From assembly GCA_030747485.1 (NCBI GenBank), contig JASLKP010000009.1, forward strand, positions 1 to 52,920: 52,920 nt of DNA. Reading direction: 5' to 3'. How positions within the stretch are numbered: the stretch's first letter is position 1; each line of letters opens with the position of its first letter. Shown one piece after another: positions 19,189 through 29,400 of this stretch. The notes beneath the pieces were generated by a model. That model was not told where the DNA came from. It did no database searches and saw only the letters and a program-made list of their open reading frames with translations. Source of the stretch: Candidatus Thalassarchaeaceae archaeon. Lineage in GTDB: Archaea > Thermoplasmatota > Poseidoniia > Poseidoniales > Thalassarchaeaceae. A program made the position numbers and the translations under genes.

Positions 19189-20673
19189 ATGTTCCAAGAT
19201 GACGCTGATGCCGGCCTCCCGCGTCCATACGGTGATGGATTTGATGAGGATGAAAACCTCGGCAATATCATTGAGAAACGGTTACAGGGCAGGGAAAGAC
19301 ATCGTAGATTTTGGGGCCGATTATCAAATGTTTGGCTTCTCCAAATCGCCCGAATCATTCTCCCATTTTCGTACATTATTGTGGCCGTTTTAATCATGGC
19401 ATTTCCAAATGAGATTGATGGGACATTGATTTCATTCTGTGCAATATTTGCAACGATTTCATTCCTCATGCCATCTTTAGCATCGAGCAGCTACATGCTT
19501 TGGGTTGGACAGGACAGAATCGGTAAGAGGGGTCGAAGGAAAGATGGGAGGGACAGTGGAGTCGGCCGTATTTTGAATGCTCTAAACGAAGCACGATTGC
19601 ATGAATTGATGCGCATCTCAAATCAATTGGGCTATGCAATTCTATTATGGCTTTCAGAGTTATTTCCTCCGGGCGACAATACACGTGGCCTACTGTTGGT
19701 TATTGCCGTGCTTGCAGCAAGTGTTGCAATGGTCCACACTATCTTGATTGAGAAGCGCACAACACGTCACTCAAACCGCCTCCCATTCCTTGTGTATCAT
19801 GCACCAAGTCAGCATCAAAGCGATTTGAAGAACACACTAACGGAGGTCCTCGAAGCCCATCTAGATCCTGAAAGTACGAATCGATTCAATCATTGGAAGG
19901 TCGATTTGGAGAGTGTTCTTTTGCCTAACATCGACCCCATCAATGCATTGGAACGAATCCTGCATCTCATTCATTTAGAAGGTCAAGGATTGCTTGCGCG
20001 ACAGCAAATACTGCATGAATTTTCAGAATTCATTGAAGAAGAAAAAATTGGAAGTATGTTTTCAAGTAATCGACATTTGAATGCTCCAGAATTATCCCGA
20101 TTGATGGGACACACACGGGCATGGCAGAAGAGCTTCTTCCGCCTCTTAGATCGTTTACAATTTGATTTAATGGATCACGCGGAATCACTTGATGGACGTT
20201 CATGGAGGTTAGATGCTAGTTTACCTACTCACTGTGCAGAATCTCGTGGAGATTTATTCGTGATCGTCAATAATCTAAGTGAAATTGAAGTTCCAGTTGA
20301 ATTAGAGGTCCATGTTCCCGATGGCCAACCATCTCGGCAAAGTTTCCGATTAACTCCTAATCCAATATCTCCACCCGCTGAACCGTTGCCTTTGTGGGAA
20401 TATAATCAGGAAGATGTTGTTTTATGGCAATCTCGCTTAATTGATGCCGCACACGTTTTGTGGTTGGGTGTTGCTTGGGCGGATGATATCGAAGGCCGCA
20501 GACCAGTTAGATTAACACTGAAACATACAGATGGCCGAACCATCCGTTCTGACACACTTTGGACACACGTATATCCACGATCTAGTGGAGGTGAGTCAAT
20601 GCGCATGCGAATGGAGTTAGCACGTAACCTTGCCAGACGTTGGCAAACACAGGCATTGATTCGAGGCGAATGA
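19189..20673 (+). CDS. Multi-pass membrane protein, unknown function
   Basis: Several hydrophobic segments in the N-terminal half (LLQIARIILPFSYIIVAVLIMAF; LISFCAIFATISFLMPSLASS; GLLLVIAVLAASVAMVHTILI), soluble C-terminal half. Confidence 0.7.
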   Translation: MFQDDADAGLPRPYGDGFDEDENLGNIIEKRLQGRERHRRFWGRLSNVWLLQIARIILPFSYIIVAVLIMAFPNEIDGTLISFCAIFATISFLMPSLASSSYMLWVGQDRIGKRGRRKDGRDSGVGRILNALNEARLHELMRISNQLGYAILLWLSELFPPGDNTRGLLLVIAVLAASVAMVHTILIEKRTTRHSNRLPFLVYHAPSQHQSDLKNTLTEVLEAHLDPESTNRFNHWKVDLESVLLPNIDPINALERILHLIHLEGQGLLARQQILHEFSEFIEEEKIGSMFSSNRHLNAPELSRLMGHTRAWQKSFFRLLDRLQFDLMDHAESLDGRSWRLDASLPTHCAESRGDLFVIVNNLSEIEVPVELEVHVPDGQPSRQSFRLTPNPISPPAEPLPLWEYNQEDVVLWQSRLIDAAHVLWLGVAWADDIEGRRPVRLTLKHTDGRTIRSDTLWTHVYPRSSGGESMRMRMELARNLARRWQTQALIRGE

Positions 20674-20684
20674 ATCGTGGGCAT

Positions 20685-20699
20685 CGCACCGTAGGTGCG
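20685..20699. repeat. Perfect 6-bp triloop hairpin CGCACC-GTA-GGTGCG
   Basis: Direct reading; intergenic between 20673 and 20738. Confidence 0.9.
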
Positions 20700-20737
20700 G
20701 ACGAGATTGAAGGGGTGCGTTTATGATGCTCCCGTAG

Positions 20738-22336
20738 GTGGCCAAGTCCATGCAGGCATGGGACGTCGTTGTCGTTGGAAATGGTGTTGCTGCACTGCGT
20801 GCAGCCATTGCAGCCTCTGACGCTGGAGCGAGTGTAACCGTTCTGTGTTCTCGCGCCCCATCCTCAACATCGCATTCGGAATGTGGTATTGCAGCTTCGC
20901 TGGGTGAATCTAGTCATTCTGCCCATGCAGAGGAAACAATCCTGGTTGGTGACGGACTTTGCGAAACGGATGTAGTACACTCGGCAACAACCTCTGCCCC
21001 TCACCATTTGGCAGAACTGGAACGCTGGGGCGTCGTTCTGAGGAGAGATGGAAATGGTCTCCCACACCTAGGTCAATTGCCTGGACAAAGCACTCCTAGA
21101 ACTGCAAATACTGGTGATTCAACGTCACGCGAATTATTGCAAATTTTAGAGGAACAGTGCATCAAGCGTCGCATCCCTCGTCGAGGGGATGTAGAGATTT
21201 TTGATTTGGTAATGACTGAAAACGGAATCCGAGGGTTGATTGCAATGGACGTCCAAAGTGGTAGCATATTTGGCATTCAATCGAAAGCAGTGATACTTGC
21301 CGGCTCTGGTTTTGAAAGTGCTTGGAATGGAGATGGAGTGGGTATGGGTGTTGCAGCAAGCCTTGCATTGCGTTCCGATTTGCCATTAGCGAATCTTGAA
21401 TTTACAGCAATGCATCCTCTCACCGTTGCAGAAACTAATCTCTATCTTCCACTAGATCTCTTAGGTGCTGGTGCCATAGTCATGGGTTCAGATGGTACTG
21501 AAATACCGTCCGATGGTGGTGCAGATGAATTGGCCCGAGCGATTGTTGATGCAGGAGGAGCCTCCCTTGACATGACAGGCATCCCACGCTCAGCAAAGAG
21601 TTGGTATGCAGGGACTTTTGACATGCTTTCAAGTCGTTGTGGAATTGATGCTTCAACAGAAAACATACCCCTAATGCCTGCGGTAGTGTTCACTATTGGT
21701 GGCATCCCAGTAGATGCATCTGGTAACGTAGTTAGCAATGATTGGGATTCTACTGTAGACGGCCTCTTTGCGACAGGTGACGCTGCTTGTTCAGGGATGC
21801 ATGGCGCTTCCGCAAGTAGCGGAAATCGAATGCTTGACGCTATTGCAGGTGGAGCCCTCACTGGGGATACTGCAGCCAATCACGCTAAATCAACCAATTT
21901 CTCAGGTTCAAGCACAATCTCAACAGCTCTTTCAGAAGCGCACCATATGCACGATGAGATTCTATCAAAGGCAGGTAATGGTGGTACCAGTGTCGGCGCT
22001 CTAATGGGCGCACTATCTCTAGCCATGCAAACACACGTGGGCATCAACCGTGATGCCGAGGGATTATCTTCAGCATCGGAAACTATTCGTGAACTCCGTA
22101 ATCTAGAATTTGGGATCCAAGACTCTAGTACCATGATGAATACTGAATACATCGCGATGCGTCAAACTCAGGGGCTCTTAGCGATTGCAGAGGCAACGAT
22201 TACATCTGCTGTAGCCCGAGAAGAAAGCCGCGGTTCACATCGAAGAACAGATTACCCTGAGTCCAACAAAAAACTCGTTCATCACTCGTTGGTAAATGGT
22301 GATGGTGCCGTAAGCAGGCTTCCTTGTCGCAATTAA
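20738..22336 (+). CDS. FAD-dependent oxidoreductase of the L-aspartate oxidase / fumarate reductase flavoprotein family
   Basis: DVVVVGNGVAALRAAIAASDAGASVTVLC, SECGIAASLG, GGIPVDASGNV...GLFATGDAACSGMHGASASSGNRMLDAIAGG. Confidence 0.85.
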   Translation: MAKSMQAWDVVVVGNGVAALRAAIAASDAGASVTVLCSRAPSSTSHSECGIAASLGESSHSAHAEETILVGDGLCETDVVHSATTSAPHHLAELERWGVVLRRDGNGLPHLGQLPGQSTPRTANTGDSTSRELLQILEEQCIKRRIPRRGDVEIFDLVMTENGIRGLIAMDVQSGSIFGIQSKAVILAGSGFESAWNGDGVGMGVAASLALRSDLPLANLEFTAMHPLTVAETNLYLPLDLLGAGAIVMGSDGTEIPSDGGADELARAIVDAGGASLDMTGIPRSAKSWYAGTFDMLSSRCGIDASTENIPLMPAVVFTIGGIPVDASGNVVSNDWDSTVDGLFATGDAACSGMHGASASSGNRMLDAIAGGALTGDTAANHAKSTNFSGSSTISTALSEAHHMHDEILSKAGNGGTSVGALMGALSLAMQTHVGINRDAEGLSSASETIRELRNLEFGIQDSSTMMNTEYIAMRQTQGLLAIAEATITSAVAREESRGSHRRTDYPESNKKLVHHSLVNGDGAVSRLPCRN

Positions 22337-22346
22337 GCGCGGAAGA

Positions 22347-23636
22347 ATGAAGGTGAACCACGTTTGCAAGTATTTCATGCGTACAAAGAGATTGATAGCA
22401 TCTTTTTGTGTGTTACTGATGTTGGCAGGTTGTTTATCAGCAGACTCATCCAACAATCAATCAGATACTCATCGACCTGGTATAGACTACGGTTATTCCG
22501 CCTGGCTTACTCCATTGATTTCAAATGATAACAGCACACCAGTAACTGCCAATGTCAGAGTTTTCGACATGAACGGGGATGGATATGATGAGATTTTCTT
22601 TACAGAACCAATCGCAGGACAAATTGGTTGGCGAGATTCTGCATGTTTAGATGGGCAACAATGCTACACATTTAGGAGCGGATTAGGCGCCCCTGTTCGA
22701 GTTGCAGTCGCTGACCTAGACAATGACAATCAGAATGAAGTCATTGTATCAGACATTGGTATTCTTCATCCGTCAAATGAGAAATTTGGCCGAGTATTAT
22801 CCCTTGAGAATAATCAAACCACGGTCCTATACAGTGGACTAGGTCGTACCGTATGTGCAGAACCTGGTGATTTAGACGGCGATGGAGACTTAGATCTTAC
22901 ATTATGTGAATTCGGTCATGATGAAGGAAGCGTTTCATGGTTGGAGCAGAATGAAACCGGTAATTGGACCCGCCATATCTTAGATCCGCGACCGGGTTCA
23001 ATTCACGCACTTCCATACGATTTCGATAACGACGGTGATTTGGATATCGTTGCTTCTATCTCTCAATTATCAGAGGAAATTATGTTGTACCGTAACAATG
23101 GAACCGGCCATTTCACTCTCGAATCATTGTTCAATTCTGATGATACGCACTACGGAATGAGTGGGTTACGTATCGTTGATTTTGATCTGGACGGTGATGC
23201 GGACATCATCTTCACAAACGGAGATACCATGGATGGAGATATCCCATCCGGTATTGATCCAAATGAACTTCATGGCGTCGCATGGCTTGAGAATGATGGA
23301 ATTGGGTCATTCACATATCATGATTTAATTCGAACATGGGGGGCCTATGATACTGCGATGAATGACATAGATAATGACGGAGATATCGACATTGTCATCA
23401 TCTGTTTGCAAATGGAGGGCCAATTTCCAGTTGACACCCCTAGAGATCAAATCATAATCCTTGAAGCGAAAGACGGAGAATGGATAGAACACTCATTTCA
23501 ATTTGAAGAAAACTATCGGATTCTTACAGTTGATATCATGAACGGCCAATTGGTTGTCGGAAGCCACGACCCACTCAATCAAGGTGGAACTTTATATCGA
23601 CTCGCACATCTTCAAATTGAGCCATGGGAACCCTGA
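22347..23636 (+). CDS. Secreted lipoprotein-like FG-GAP/VCBS repeat protein
   Basis: N-terminal LIASFCVLLMLAGCLSA lipobox-like; repeated DxDxDG(D/N)xD motifs (DLDGDGDLDL, DFDNDGDLDIV, DFDLDGDADIIF, DIDNDGDIDIV). Confidence 0.85.
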   Translation: MKVNHVCKYFMRTKRLIASFCVLLMLAGCLSADSSNNQSDTHRPGIDYGYSAWLTPLISNDNSTPVTANVRVFDMNGDGYDEIFFTEPIAGQIGWRDSACLDGQQCYTFRSGLGAPVRVAVADLDNDNQNEVIVSDIGILHPSNEKFGRVLSLENNQTTVLYSGLGRTVCAEPGDLDGDGDLDLTLCEFGHDEGSVSWLEQNETGNWTRHILDPRPGSIHALPYDFDNDGDLDIVASISQLSEEIMLYRNNGTGHFTLESLFNSDDTHYGMSGLRIVDFDLDGDADIIFTNGDTMDGDIPSGIDPNELHGVAWLENDGIGSFTYHDLIRTWGAYDTAMNDIDNDGDIDIVIICLQMEGQFPVDTPRDQIIILEAKDGEWIEHSFQFEENYRILTVDIMNGQLVVGSHDPLNQGGTLYRLAHLQIEPWEP

Positions 23637-23668
23637 CAGGTTATGACGTCGACCTACCTCGGAAGCCC

Positions 23669-24103
23669 ATGAGCGAACCTACCTTGTTCACGAAAATCAT
23701 TCGAGGTGATATCCCTTCATCCAAGGTTGCAGAGGGAGACCATTGGTATGCGTTCCTCGATATTTATCCTCGACGCGCAGGTCATACGTTGGTTGTTCCA
23801 AAAGAGCAAGCTCAGCGACTTTCAGATTTATCACCCCAGAGTCGTCATGCGTTGATGGATGGTGTAGCAGAGGTTCAGCGTCGATTATCTGCAGAATTCG
23901 GAACGAATGATTTCTCAGTGGGCATTCACGACGGACCAATTGCAGGTCAAGAGGTTCCCCATGTTCACATTCATGTAGTTCCTCGTACACATGGTGACGG
24001 GGGCTTGTCTCTTCTCGCATGTTGGCCTAATGCACCTGCACCAGGCGGTGAGCCTGATTTTGCTGAACTTACATCTATCGCTGAACGCCTTCAAGCCCAC
24101 TGA
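23669..24103 (+). CDS. HIT-family nucleotide hydrolase/transferase
   Basis: TLFTKIIRGDIPSSKVAEGD, AFLDIYPRRAGHTLVVPK, GQEVPHVHIHVVPR (HxHxH). Confidence 0.93.
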   Translation: MSEPTLFTKIIRGDIPSSKVAEGDHWYAFLDIYPRRAGHTLVVPKEQAQRLSDLSPQSRHALMDGVAEVQRRLSAEFGTNDFSVGIHDGPIAGQEVPHVHIHVVPRTHGDGGLSLLACWPNAPAPGGEPDFAELTSIAERLQAH

Positions 24104-24123
24104 TTGAGAATCGCGGTGATTTC

Positions 24124-25665
24124 ATGACCAACAATACGGAGACACAGGTCCAATCTGGTGCAGATGGAGCGGTTGATCATCATGGTGAAATCTTACCAGA
24201 ATTATCCAAGCGCGCCTCGCGCATCAACATTTCACGAATTGAAGCATCACGGAGAATTGCCAAAACTCCTGGTGGACACCCTGGTACTGGATGGTTCTAT
24301 GATTTCATGAATTCATTTGCTCGTCGAGCATTTCGTTGTCAATTCAGAACAGTTGAAATTACAGGAACAGATAACATCTCAAATGATGCAGGAATGTTAA
24401 CTGTAGCATGGCATACTAACGCATTAATTGATCCAATGTGCATCTCTGTTACACAATCAAAGCGCCTTGTTTTTGGTGGTCGACATGACATGATTACTCG
24501 ACCAATCATAGGTCCAATAGCATCTCGTATGGGTTCACAACCCGTTATTCGACAGGCAGAATTGGCTAGGGGAGGGACATCTTCAGAGGCTGCTGCCCGA
24601 ATCAATGGGAAAACAATGCTCACCCTCGCAGAATGCATCGCGCATGGTCACGCTTCAGCATTATTTCCAGAAGGAACTTCACATGAGGACTCTCAGATGA
24701 GGCGTTTACGAACCGGTCCAATGAGGTCAGTCATTGCAGCGCATTCAATTTCCGTGGAACGAGGCCTACCTGAACCTCATATGTTGCCCGTTGGATTACA
24801 TTTCCGCGTCTCATGGCATTTCCGAACGGATGCATGGATTGAGTACGGCCCCCCCATTTCTCTCACTGAATTTTTACATGCACCCGAAGATCGTCAAAAA
24901 TTGATTGCAGGTGAATGGGTTGAAGCCCCATCCGATGCAGTCAACACACTCCGTAATCGAGTGAGCGAACGTCTCAAACCAATGACACCAGATGCAGAGA
25001 GTTGGAACCAACATCGTGCTTGGCATGTATTGGGACATGCTCGTGCATTGGCTAAAGGAAACACATTGGATACTTGGCGCGAAGAAGTTCTAGCAGCTCG
25101 CGACGTCCGCGAATTGATCCGTTCTGATGATGAGAAATTGATATATTCAATGCCATTGGCAAATCGTATTTCAAATGCTTTAGACGATGCAGGACTAGAT
25201 GGTCGTTCATTATCAAGTGAAGGAATTAGAACACCAAGAATGAATGAAAAGTTGGCGATTATTCCAGCAATCCTTCTCGCAATATTATCTGCTCCCCTCA
25301 CCTTATTTTCCAGTGGTGTACAAATTATTGCAGCAAAAATCCTTGGAGATAACACGGATGAAGGAAGAGATGCGCGCCCAACCTTCCACATCCTCTTTGC
25401 ATTGCTCGGCCCTCTCCTCATATGGCCATTCCCTGCAATGATAATTGCAATTGTTGGTTATTATTTGGGCCTCTCCATACTGCAAGTATTTGGCTTACTA
25501 ATCGCATCCCCAATCACCTTTTCAATTTCAAATAAAATAGCATTGATTGCATGGGATAATTACGTCATTGCACGAAATGCAAGCCGCATTGGACGCTTTT
25601 CCTCCAGTTCATTGGGTAAGAAAACTCAATCTGATGCGGAAGAATTGCTCGCTGTGCTGAAATAG
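24124..25665 (+). CDS. PlsC-like 1-acyl-glycerol-3-phosphate acyltransferase with C-terminal membrane region
   Basis: AWHTNALIDPM (HxxxxD-like), SALFPEGTSHEDSQMRRLRTGPMR, LPVGLHFR; hydrophobic C-terminal segments. Confidence 0.8.
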   Translation: MTNNTETQVQSGADGAVDHHGEILPELSKRASRINISRIEASRRIAKTPGGHPGTGWFYDFMNSFARRAFRCQFRTVEITGTDNISNDAGMLTVAWHTNALIDPMCISVTQSKRLVFGGRHDMITRPIIGPIASRMGSQPVIRQAELARGGTSSEAAARINGKTMLTLAECIAHGHASALFPEGTSHEDSQMRRLRTGPMRSVIAAHSISVERGLPEPHMLPVGLHFRVSWHFRTDAWIEYGPPISLTEFLHAPEDRQKLIAGEWVEAPSDAVNTLRNRVSERLKPMTPDAESWNQHRAWHVLGHARALAKGNTLDTWREEVLAARDVRELIRSDDEKLIYSMPLANRISNALDDAGLDGRSLSSEGIRTPRMNEKLAIIPAILLAILSAPLTLFSSGVQIIAAKILGDNTDEGRDARPTFHILFALLGPLLIWPFPAMIIAIVGYYLGLSILQVFGLLIASPITFSISNKIALIAWDNYVIARNASRIGRFSSSSLGKKTQSDAEELLAVLK

Positions 25666-25679
25666 GACGTCATCTACCA

Positions 25680-26312
25680 GTGGATATGGCCACCGACGAT
25701 ATGGAGGAACGCATTCGTGAATGGCTGACCTCAGAAGGCCTTGAGGTAAAGGTGCGTGAAGACCCACGAGCAGACTTTCATTTGTTGGTTCGTTATCCAC
25801 CGACAAAACATGGACATGTCTTCAATGTCTTGTCTCCCAAGGACCGAAATCTGTTGGTCATTTCTTCAGTGACTCAAGTCGACGAAGGTCAACAAAATGA
25901 GATGTCTAAACATAGCGTTGATGACTCAAATGGTTGGGAAGAATGGCTACATGAAACTCGCCTCCACCTCACGCGAGGCCATGTTGATTGGGTATTGCAT
26001 GTTGGCCATGGTAAGGATAAACCGGGACCACTGCAAGCATTCAATCTCTCAATGCCAATTTGGTTTGATGGCGTGACCCAAAACGAAGTCATGCAAACAC
26101 TCCGAAAACTTTGGTTATCTAAACTCTCAATCATTCATGAGATCAAATTTTCATACGGTCCAGGCGTGGGCCGCCCGGGTCCAGTTGATGATTGGGAAAA
26201 ACGTGGTAAGGGACCAAAGGAAGAATCCAATGCTCCCACATCTGCCTCCAAAGTAGAGACAGATGAAACTGGTGGTTTTGGGACAGGTTTCGACCCATCT
26301 GATTGGGTATGA
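25680..26312 (+). CDS. DUF2299-like archaeal protein
   Basis: EERIREWLTSEGLEVKVREDPRADFHLLVRYPP...VLSPKDRNLLVI resembles archaeal DUF2299; family call from memory. Confidence 0.5.
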   Translation: MDMATDDMEERIREWLTSEGLEVKVREDPRADFHLLVRYPPTKHGHVFNVLSPKDRNLLVISSVTQVDEGQQNEMSKHSVDDSNGWEEWLHETRLHLTRGHVDWVLHVGHGKDKPGPLQAFNLSMPIWFDGVTQNEVMQTLRKLWLSKLSIIHEIKFSYGPGVGRPGPVDDWEKRGKGPKEESNAPTSASKVETDETGGFGTGFDPSDWV

Positions 26313-26456
26313 TTTGCAGTCCGCGCGCGCTCGCGCACGAGGAACATACCCGTCGTGTCGCAGTCATGCATCCATCTGACCGCTAAGGGGTTCGGTTAAG
26401 TAGGGGTGAAATACCGTTGCTAAAATGCTGGAGAGTATCTCCGGAGGTCGAGACAT

Positions 26457-29400
26457 ATGAATAACAACAAGCACGGAAGCATCACAATGGTGATGATTTT
26501 CTTAATGAGCACACTGCTCGCTGGATATACACCACCAACTGCACAGGGTGCAACGGTCGTGATTACGGAAGCAGTACAGGTTGTCGATGGTGGTGCGCTG
26601 AATGAGCGCATGGCATCGATGGTAGCAGATAGCGAAGGCAACATCCACATCGTGTGGAGTCGAAACACTCAGCACCTGTATTATTCCATGATGGACCCAA
26701 GAGCGGAAACAGTGATTGACGCAACACAGATATCGAATCCAGGGTCACACCGTGCATGGCACCCTGACATCGATATTGATTCTGAAGATCGCGTTCATAT
26801 TACTTGGGCAGACAAGGCTAGTCAGCATACCATTTGGTACACATTACTCGACCCTAGCCTAGATGACCAAGATGGCTCCGTATCTGACGATAATACCATC
26901 ACAATCATTGATGATACCGAAGTTAGTCGACGACAACAGAATCGCGATTGGCCTGCAATAGCAGTTGACAGTCTGGACAATGTTCACATTGTTTGGGAGG
27001 ATTCGTTTGACAGTCATGACAAGTATTTCCAACAACCACAAATTTACTACAAATTCTTTGAGATCGATCACACTACTCGTGAAGCAATCACTGCGATTGA
27101 TGACACTTTATTGACTCCAATTATTGGACACAAAGGACACCCAGATATTGCAATTGATGCGGATGATTTCGTACAAGTCGCTTGGGATGATACCCGTGGT
27201 GGCAAGGTAGAGATTGTAGCTCCGATTGACACCTCAGGTTCAATGTATTCAGAGTGGGCAGATATGTGTGTTGTCTTCTATGGCGGCACATGGTCGAATG
27301 GAGGTTATTTCCAGGGCATCAAGCCGATGCTCCAAGAAGCCAACATCTCTGTATTCGAAACACTGTATGCTCTTGGAGGATTTTATCCAGGTGCTGCAAA
27401 TTCCGGTGCATGTGCAGCACAACCCCACCATGAAAACCCTCGAGCAAACATGCTAGATTTGGGCGATGATTCAGGTGGCCTAATCAAGTTACACAGTACA
27501 GTGTACAATGGTGGTGCACAAACCGGCGGATATCAAGGAGAGGATTGGGGCCCAGGTTCCACATGGGCTTGTCTTTCATGGGTCGATGCCCAGGGCAACG
27601 TTCCCGGAAACCCACCAACAACACACGATCATAAATGGAATCCAAACGCCACTAAGATTGTCATTCCAATCAGTGACGAAGGACCCAAAGGTGGAGATCC
27701 ACCGCAACAATCGGATGATATTGCATCCATCAATGAAGCACACGATGCGTGTGTAGATGCTGGTGTCATCCCTGTGGGGATGTATGGTTCATCATGGGGT
27801 GGAAACAATCAGGTATCATCTCACATGAAGGATTTGTCACAATGTCCTAATGGCGTTGTCAACATGAATCCTCGTACATGCCCAGGTACAACGACAAGAA
27901 ATACAGATGCAGGTGGTCAAACATTTGCTTTCCCAGCTTCTGGAAGTAACCAGATGCAAACACTTGTTGAGGCCATGGTTTTCCTTGCAACCAACAATAG
28001 TAGAGAGATTTACATGTCTGTTCTCGATCCATATGCAAAGATTCAGAATCCAGCACCTGGCTGGTCATATGGAATGTCAGGAACTGATGAGTCCAATGGA
28101 CGATATTCTGAGGACCTTGGCCCAAGCCAAGATGAGAATGGATACGGTCACTTAGTCGTCGTCAATGACACACGTGTAACATTAGACGATGCATTCAGCA
28201 TGCACCCATCTCTTGCAATTGATAACAGTGGAGACACCCATCTAACATGGATGGACACCCGTGATTATGGATTCGATAAGGATGACAATTACGAAGTCTA
28301 CTATTCGCGTCTACGCTTGCGTGGTTCAGCGAATTGGGATGGTGTTTCAGGTGGTCTCCCAACATATGGTATCAAGAAGATTGTAGATACTCGAATTTCT
28401 TACATTGAGGGCGCAGCGAATGTTAATCCAAATAATTACTACAGTGCGACTTCGTACATGCCTCAAGTATTGGCTGATTCACAAAATAACATTCACATAT
28501 CGTGGTTGGAGAATTCAAATTCTTCCCAAGGTGAATCAATCATGTACACACGATTGAATCACACTGATGACAAGCCCGATTGGCCATTGAATAGTATTGC
28601 AGCTGCAGTACTTGATCCCTGGGAGCGCGTGGATGTCACCGAGTGGCACAGTGACAAATTAGGTCCAAATAGCGGACGTAACCCTGAGTTATCTCAACCA
28701 CCAGCATTTGCTAATGATTTGGGGAGTGGTGCTCACATTGCTTGGTCGGATACGAACAAATGTAATGATAATTCTAACAACGGCGCTTACACGTTATGTT
28801 ACACTCACGTATTAACCGGACAAGTCGATATTGAATTAGCAGAGGGTGAAACATACTACCACGTGATTGAGCCCGGTGAGCAAACGATGTACAATCTAAC
28901 GATTAACAATACAACTCCAGGGCCGATTGATCTCGTGGCAGATACGTTCTCAGTGAATCTGTCAGGAGTACCAGTAAATTGGACTGCGAATCTGTTCTTC
29001 TCAGATAACCATACTGCGATTTTCCCAGAAACACCAATCTTCTTGCTTGGTGGGGAATCGGTTCGTGTGTATTTACGAGTAAGAGCTCCTTCGATTTATC
29101 AAGCCAACCATGATGAGTTAGCATCCATCATAGTGAGTGCAATTTCATACAAAGATCCGGCTATTCGGAGTGATCGATTGACATTGACGTTGATGGATGT
29201 AAAGCACGGTATTGAACTTGAGACGAGCCATTATCAATCAGATGTGGAACAAGGAGGTACTGCGATATTTTCGATTACGATAACGAATACAGGCAACGTA
29301 TTCGATTCGTTTGCGTTCTATGACCCAACCACGCTACAAGGTCAACAAGAGTGGTTGTTACCATGGGGTTGGCAAGTGAATTTCCCGATGATGGTCAGTC

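Noticed and set aside
26331-26345. CG-repeat stretch CCGCGCGCGCTCGCGC before the giant surface gene
   Set aside because: Simple alternating CG tract; no clear extended structure or motif beyond base composition.
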